The position numbers were made by a program, and so were the translations under genes. A stretch of DNA of 16,289 nucleotides from JASHVB01 sp035535035 (lineage in GTDB: Bacteria; Pseudomonadota; Alphaproteobacteria; Acetobacterales; Acetobacteraceae): positions 1 through 16,289 of the forward strand of contig DATLQW010000239.1 in NCBI GenBank assembly GCA_035535035.1, written 5' to 3'. A model generated the notes under the pieces. That model was not told where the DNA came from, searched no databases, and saw nothing but the letters and a program-made list of their open reading frames with translations. Shown one piece after another: positions 14,403-16,289 of this stretch (position 1 is the first letter of the stretch; each line of letters begins with the position of its first letter).

Positions 14403-15416
14403 ATGTCAAGCGATATCGCCGCGCAAATCGAAACGTGGCTGGCGCGCTGCGCCAACCTGGAACGCGATCCGTTGGACGGCATGGCGGAAGCCGGACTGCT
14501 GTCTCCGGCCGGCAGCTACACCGCGATCGCGCGCACCAAAGCGGCGCTGGTCGAGCGCACCGGCCTGCCCGGAATCGCCGGCGTGTGGGGTGGGCGGCAA
14601 ATGGCGGCGCGCTGCTTCATCGCCGGGTTCGGCGACGCCGCCCAGCGTGCCGCATGGCTGGGACGCGCGGCAGCCGTTGCCATTTCAGAACCGGGCGCCG
14701 GCGCCCACCCGAAGCGCCTGACGACACGGGCCGAACCGGACGGTGAGGGCTTCCGCATCACCGGCGAGAAGGCCTGGGTCAGCAACGGTCCGGCGGCCGA
14801 TATGTTCATCGTGCTGGCGATCACCGCGGAACAGGACGGCCGCAAACGCTACAGCGCATTTCTGGTGCCACACGATGCGCAAGGCGTGACGCTGAAGGAC
14901 ATGCCGGCATTCCACGCATTGCGCCCGTCGCGCCATTGCGGCCTGCTGCTGGACAACGTGCCTGTGCCGCGTTCGGCTTTGCTCGGACCCGAGGGCAGCG
15001 CCTACGAAACCATGGCCCTCCCCTTCCGCGACATCGAAGACGCCGTAGGCACCTTCACACTGCTCGGCGCATTTCGCTTCCTGCGAGCCCGGCTCGCGGC
15101 GCAAGGTGAAGTCAGCGACGGCGCGGCATTGTCGCTCGGCGGGATCACCGCGCTTGCGGCGGTCTTCGCCGAAGCTGCCGAGGCGGTGGTCGCTGCATTG
15201 GACGCGGACCGGCTGACCGGCCAGACGGCGACGCTGGTGGGGCTGCGTGTCCTTGCGGCGGAGTTGCTGCACCGGGTCCGCGCGCACCAAACAGAGTTCG
15301 GCCCGCGCGACGACGCGGTGTTGCAGCAGTTGGTCGCCGATCTCGACGTGTTGCTGTCGGTCGCCAAGGGACCGCGCCTCGCGCGCCAGGCGCGGCTGGG
15401 TCGTTCGCCAGCCTAG
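14403..15416 (+). CDS. Acyl-CoA dehydrogenase-like protein
   Basis: The 337-residue protein matches the acyl-CoA dehydrogenase fold. The middle beta-domain is clear: AVAISEPGAGAHPKRLTTRAEPD (about 91-113) followed by GEGFRITGEKAWVSNGPAADMFIV, the FAD-binding core. PFRDIEDAVG places an acidic residue (E202) where one catalytic base group lies in the family. At 337 residues it is shorter than the usual 380; the N-terminal helices are shortened and the C-terminal helix bundle is weakly conserved. Its TAG stop (15414-15416) lies inside the left 16-bp terminal repeat of the following element, so the last residues (GRSPA) may have been set by that insertion. AGGA six nt before the ATG supports the start. 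Confidence 0.82.
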   Translation: MSSDIAAQIETWLARCANLERDPLDGMAEAGLLSPAGSYTAIARTKAALVERTGLPGIAGVWGGRQMAARCFIAGFGDAAQRAAWLGRAAAVAISEPGAGAHPKRLTTRAEPDGEGFRITGEKAWVSNGPAADMFIVLAITAEQDGRKRYSAFLVPHDAQGVTLKDMPAFHALRPSRHCGLLLDNVPVPRSALLGPEGSAYETMALPFRDIEDAVGTFTLLGAFRFLRARLAAQGEVSDGAALSLGGITALAAVFAEAAEAVVAALDADRLTGQTATLVGLRVLAAELLHRVRAHQTEFGPRDDAVLQQLVADLDVLLSVAKGPRLARQARLGRSPA

Positions 15417-15428
15417 TGCCCTGCGTCG
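15413..15428. repeat. Outer terminal inverted repeat, left copy
   Basis: CTAGTGCCCTGCGTCG is the exact reverse complement of 16140-16155, 743 bp apart end to end. Some similarity continues inward for a few bases. It contains the TAG stop of the acyl-CoA dehydrogenase-like gene. It looks like the tip of a small transposable element. Confidence 0.85.
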
Positions 15429-15434
15429 CTCATA

Positions 15435-15454
15435 GTGCGGAGATCGCTCCGCAC
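15435..15454. terminator. Strong hairpin just after the acyl-CoA dehydrogenase gene
   Basis: GTGCGGAG-ATCG-CTCCGCAC has an 8-bp perfect stem and a 4-nt loop, 18 nt after the stop codon. It lacks a T-run, so it may be a 3'-end stabiliser, a weak terminator, or part of the structured end of the element. A second small stem, GTTTG/CAAAC, follows at about 15461-15476. Confidence 0.45.
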
Positions 15455-15560
15455 GGACGGTTTGCGACGACAAACGGCGACGCTCGCGAACCGGTCTCGC
15501 TGGCGTGGAGCGGTCATGTCCGATGACGCCGTGCGGTCCGTGCGGGCCGTTCTGTCGCTG

Positions 15561-15604
15561 GCATTCAACACGGAGACCACGAAGAACCACGGAGCAGCAC
15601 GGAG
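15561..15604. repeat. Inner inverted repeat, left arm (ACGGAG-rich)
   Basis: This 44-nt arm, GCATTCAACACGGAG... ending CGGAG, matches the reverse complement of 15971-16014 at 39 of 44 positions by my count. It consists of short ACGGAG/CACGGAG units and, read on the plus strand, would encode NTETTKNHGAAR. I recall this kind of repeat accompanying GxxExxY genes in other bacteria. Confidence 0.85.
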
Positions 15605-15608
15605 CGGT

Positions 15609-15959
15609 TCAGACGACAAATCGCCGCAGGCCGTTCTTCAACAGCCGCGCATGAAAATTGAACAGCAGGCCGAGGCGCAGGCCGCTCATGTGGAGGTGGG
15701 TCAGGACCTGAGCGTCATGCGCCGGCAGGATATTCGCAACAGCCTTGATTTCAATGATCAGTTGCCGGTCCACGGGAATGGTCGCGCGAAAGCCTTCGTC
15801 GAACTGGACGCCTTTGTAGGACACCGGAACTCCGGCTTGCTCCAGGTCATGGCAGAGGCAGCCTTCATAAACCGGTTCCAACATGCCCGGTCCGGTCAGT
15901 CGGTGCACTTCGATGGCCAGCCCGATGGCTCGTTCGGTCAATTCGCGCGCAAGCAACAT
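15609..15959 (-). CDS. GxxExxY family protein (PD-(D/E)XK nuclease-like)
   Basis: The 116-residue protein begins LTERAIGLAIEVHRLTGPGMLEPVYEGCLCHDLE, with the family signature GxxExxY as G25, E28 and Y31. It continues with DEGFRA and QLIIEIKAV, where E70-x-K72 resembles the ExK of PD-(D/E)XK nucleases, and ends QVLTHLHMSGLRLGLLFNF...LKNGLRRFVV. The function of the family is not established. Compared with the usual length (about 125) it seems to lack about eight residues between QAGVPV and SYKGV, where other members read a PV..QVPVPVSYKG-type strand; this may weaken folding. The ATG at 15959 follows an in-frame TGA; the ribosome binding site CGGAGG (15970-15975) is provided by the flanking repeat, ten nt away. 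Confidence 0.85.
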   Translation of the reverse strand: MLLARELTERAIGLAIEVHRLTGPGMLEPVYEGCLCHDLEQAGVPVSYKGVQFDEGFRATIPVDRQLIIEIKAVANILPAHDAQVLTHLHMSGLRLGLLFNFHARLLKNGLRRFVV

Positions 15960-15970
15960 TCAGTGGTGGC

Positions 15971-16014
15971 CTCCGCGCTGCTCCGTGGTTCTCCGTGTCC
16001 TCCGTGTTAAATGC
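15971..16014. repeat. Inner inverted repeat, right arm
   Basis: Reverse complement partner of 15561-15604. Read on the minus strand toward the gene, it encodes NTEDTENHGAAR in a frame other than that of the gene and brings the CGGAGG used as a ribosome binding site. Five differences from the left arm show that the two arms have drifted. Confidence 0.85.
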
Positions 16015-16139
16015 TTGATCTTAAGAAACGCTGAACCCCGAGGACCAAACGGCACCCCCCCGACCCAACCGAGCGCCGGAGTCGACCTTGCGCGGGCGCC
16101 GGCGCTGGCGTCCATCCAGAGGTCAGCCCACAGAATCAA

Positions 16140-16155
16140 CGACGCAGGGCACTAG
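16140..16155. repeat. Outer terminal inverted repeat, right copy
   Basis: CGACGCAGGGCACTAG is the exact reverse complement of 15413-15428. No target-site duplication beyond the CTAG tips is evident: the left flank reads ...TTCGCCAGC and the right flank CCCATCTT. Confidence 0.85.
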
Positions 16156-16289
16156 CCCATCTTATTCACCGGATAAGTCGATCCCGGATTGATAGTGAGC
16201 AAGCAATGGAACCCGGCGCGCCCCATCCGCGGCAGGGTGACCCGCATTTCAGTCCATATCTGTCAGGCGCCAGGGGTTGATCAGGAGGG
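16156..16289. other. Right flank without a supported gene
   Basis: This 134-nt stretch holds no convincing coding frame. CTTATTCACCGGATAAG at about 16161-16177 is a near palindrome directly next to the outer repeat. A minus-strand frame starting at an ATG near 16249 and ending at the TAG in the repeat gives about 31 residues of no recognised family. It may be the edge of another element or a degraded gene. Confidence 0.4.

Larger units (their letters stand above)
15413..16155. mobile_element. Nested inverted-repeat element carrying a GxxExxY gene, no visible transposase
   Basis: The element is defined by perfect 16-bp inverted repeats at its ends (15413-15428 and 16140-16155). Inside is a second pair of 44-bp imperfect inverted repeats (15561-15604 and 15971-16014) around one gene. 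The flanks between the two pairs (15429-15560 and 16015-16139) hold no convincing gene and do not pair with each other beyond the tips. With no transposase frame, it would have to be mobilised in trans, like a MITE. The boundaries are seen directly; mobility is inference. Confidence 0.6.

Noticed and set aside
13127..14746. 539-residue open frame on the plus strand
   Set aside because: It is antisense to the LLM oxidoreductase and runs into the acyl-CoA dehydrogenase gene out of frame.
15435..16010. 191-residue open frame on the plus strand across the nested cassette
   Set aside because: It reads through both inner repeats and antisense to the GxxExxY gene. The NTETTKNHGAAR piece reflects the repeat, not a protein family.

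Overview
The window looks like chromosomal DNA from a GC-rich alphaproteobacterium, most likely Rhodospirillales/Acetobacteraceae-like. Three things point there. A GTTC-N7-GTTC box, the alphaproteobacterial LexA operator, lies between uvrA and ssb. UvrA has the CPVS variant of its first zinc module, which I recall from this class. A full-length MbfA-type membrane ferritin is present. The taxonomic call is inference; there is no rRNA or tRNA in the window.

Layout. 1-786: 3' part of a luciferase-like (LLM) oxidoreductase. 787-964: three 16-nt direct repeats leading into a 32-bp perfect palindrome. 965-4484: divergent uvrA and ssb with an SOS box between them. 4499-5675: an ABM-type monooxygenase-fold gene behind a CI-like helix-turn-helix regulator that has operator-like repeats in its promoter. 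5963-6286: a small unknown gene. 6351-7573: a two-gene unit (EthD-like protein with an internal duplication, then a carboxymuconolactone decarboxylase family protein), preceded by four copies of a 15-bp tandem repeat. 7784-9755: mbfA, cytochrome b561 and arsC on one strand. 9825-11162: a class-III aminotransferase. 11312-12569: an overlapping ArsR regulator and double-SRPBCC gene, divergent from a VOC protein (12706-13068). 13169-15416: a second LLM flavin oxidoreductase divergent from an acyl-CoA dehydrogenase-like gene.

The most unusual part is 15413-16155. A GxxExxY-family gene (PD-(D/E)XK-like) is framed by 44-bp imperfect inverted repeats built from an ACGGAG-rich unit. This cassette lies inside a second, outer pair of perfect 16-bp inverted repeats, CTAGTGCCCTGCGTCG. 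The left outer repeat contains the stop codon of the acyl-CoA dehydrogenase gene, and the inner repeat supplies the likely ribosome binding site of the GxxExxY gene. It looks like a small nested mobile cassette with no visible transposase.

Functionally the window mixes housekeeping DNA repair (uvrA, ssb), metal and oxidative-stress genes (mbfA, b561, arsC), and several small enzymes of probable secondary or xenobiotic metabolism (LLM x2, ABM, EthD-like, CMD, VOC, ACAD-like). The small-molecule regulators of the ArsR and CI type sit next to their probable targets.
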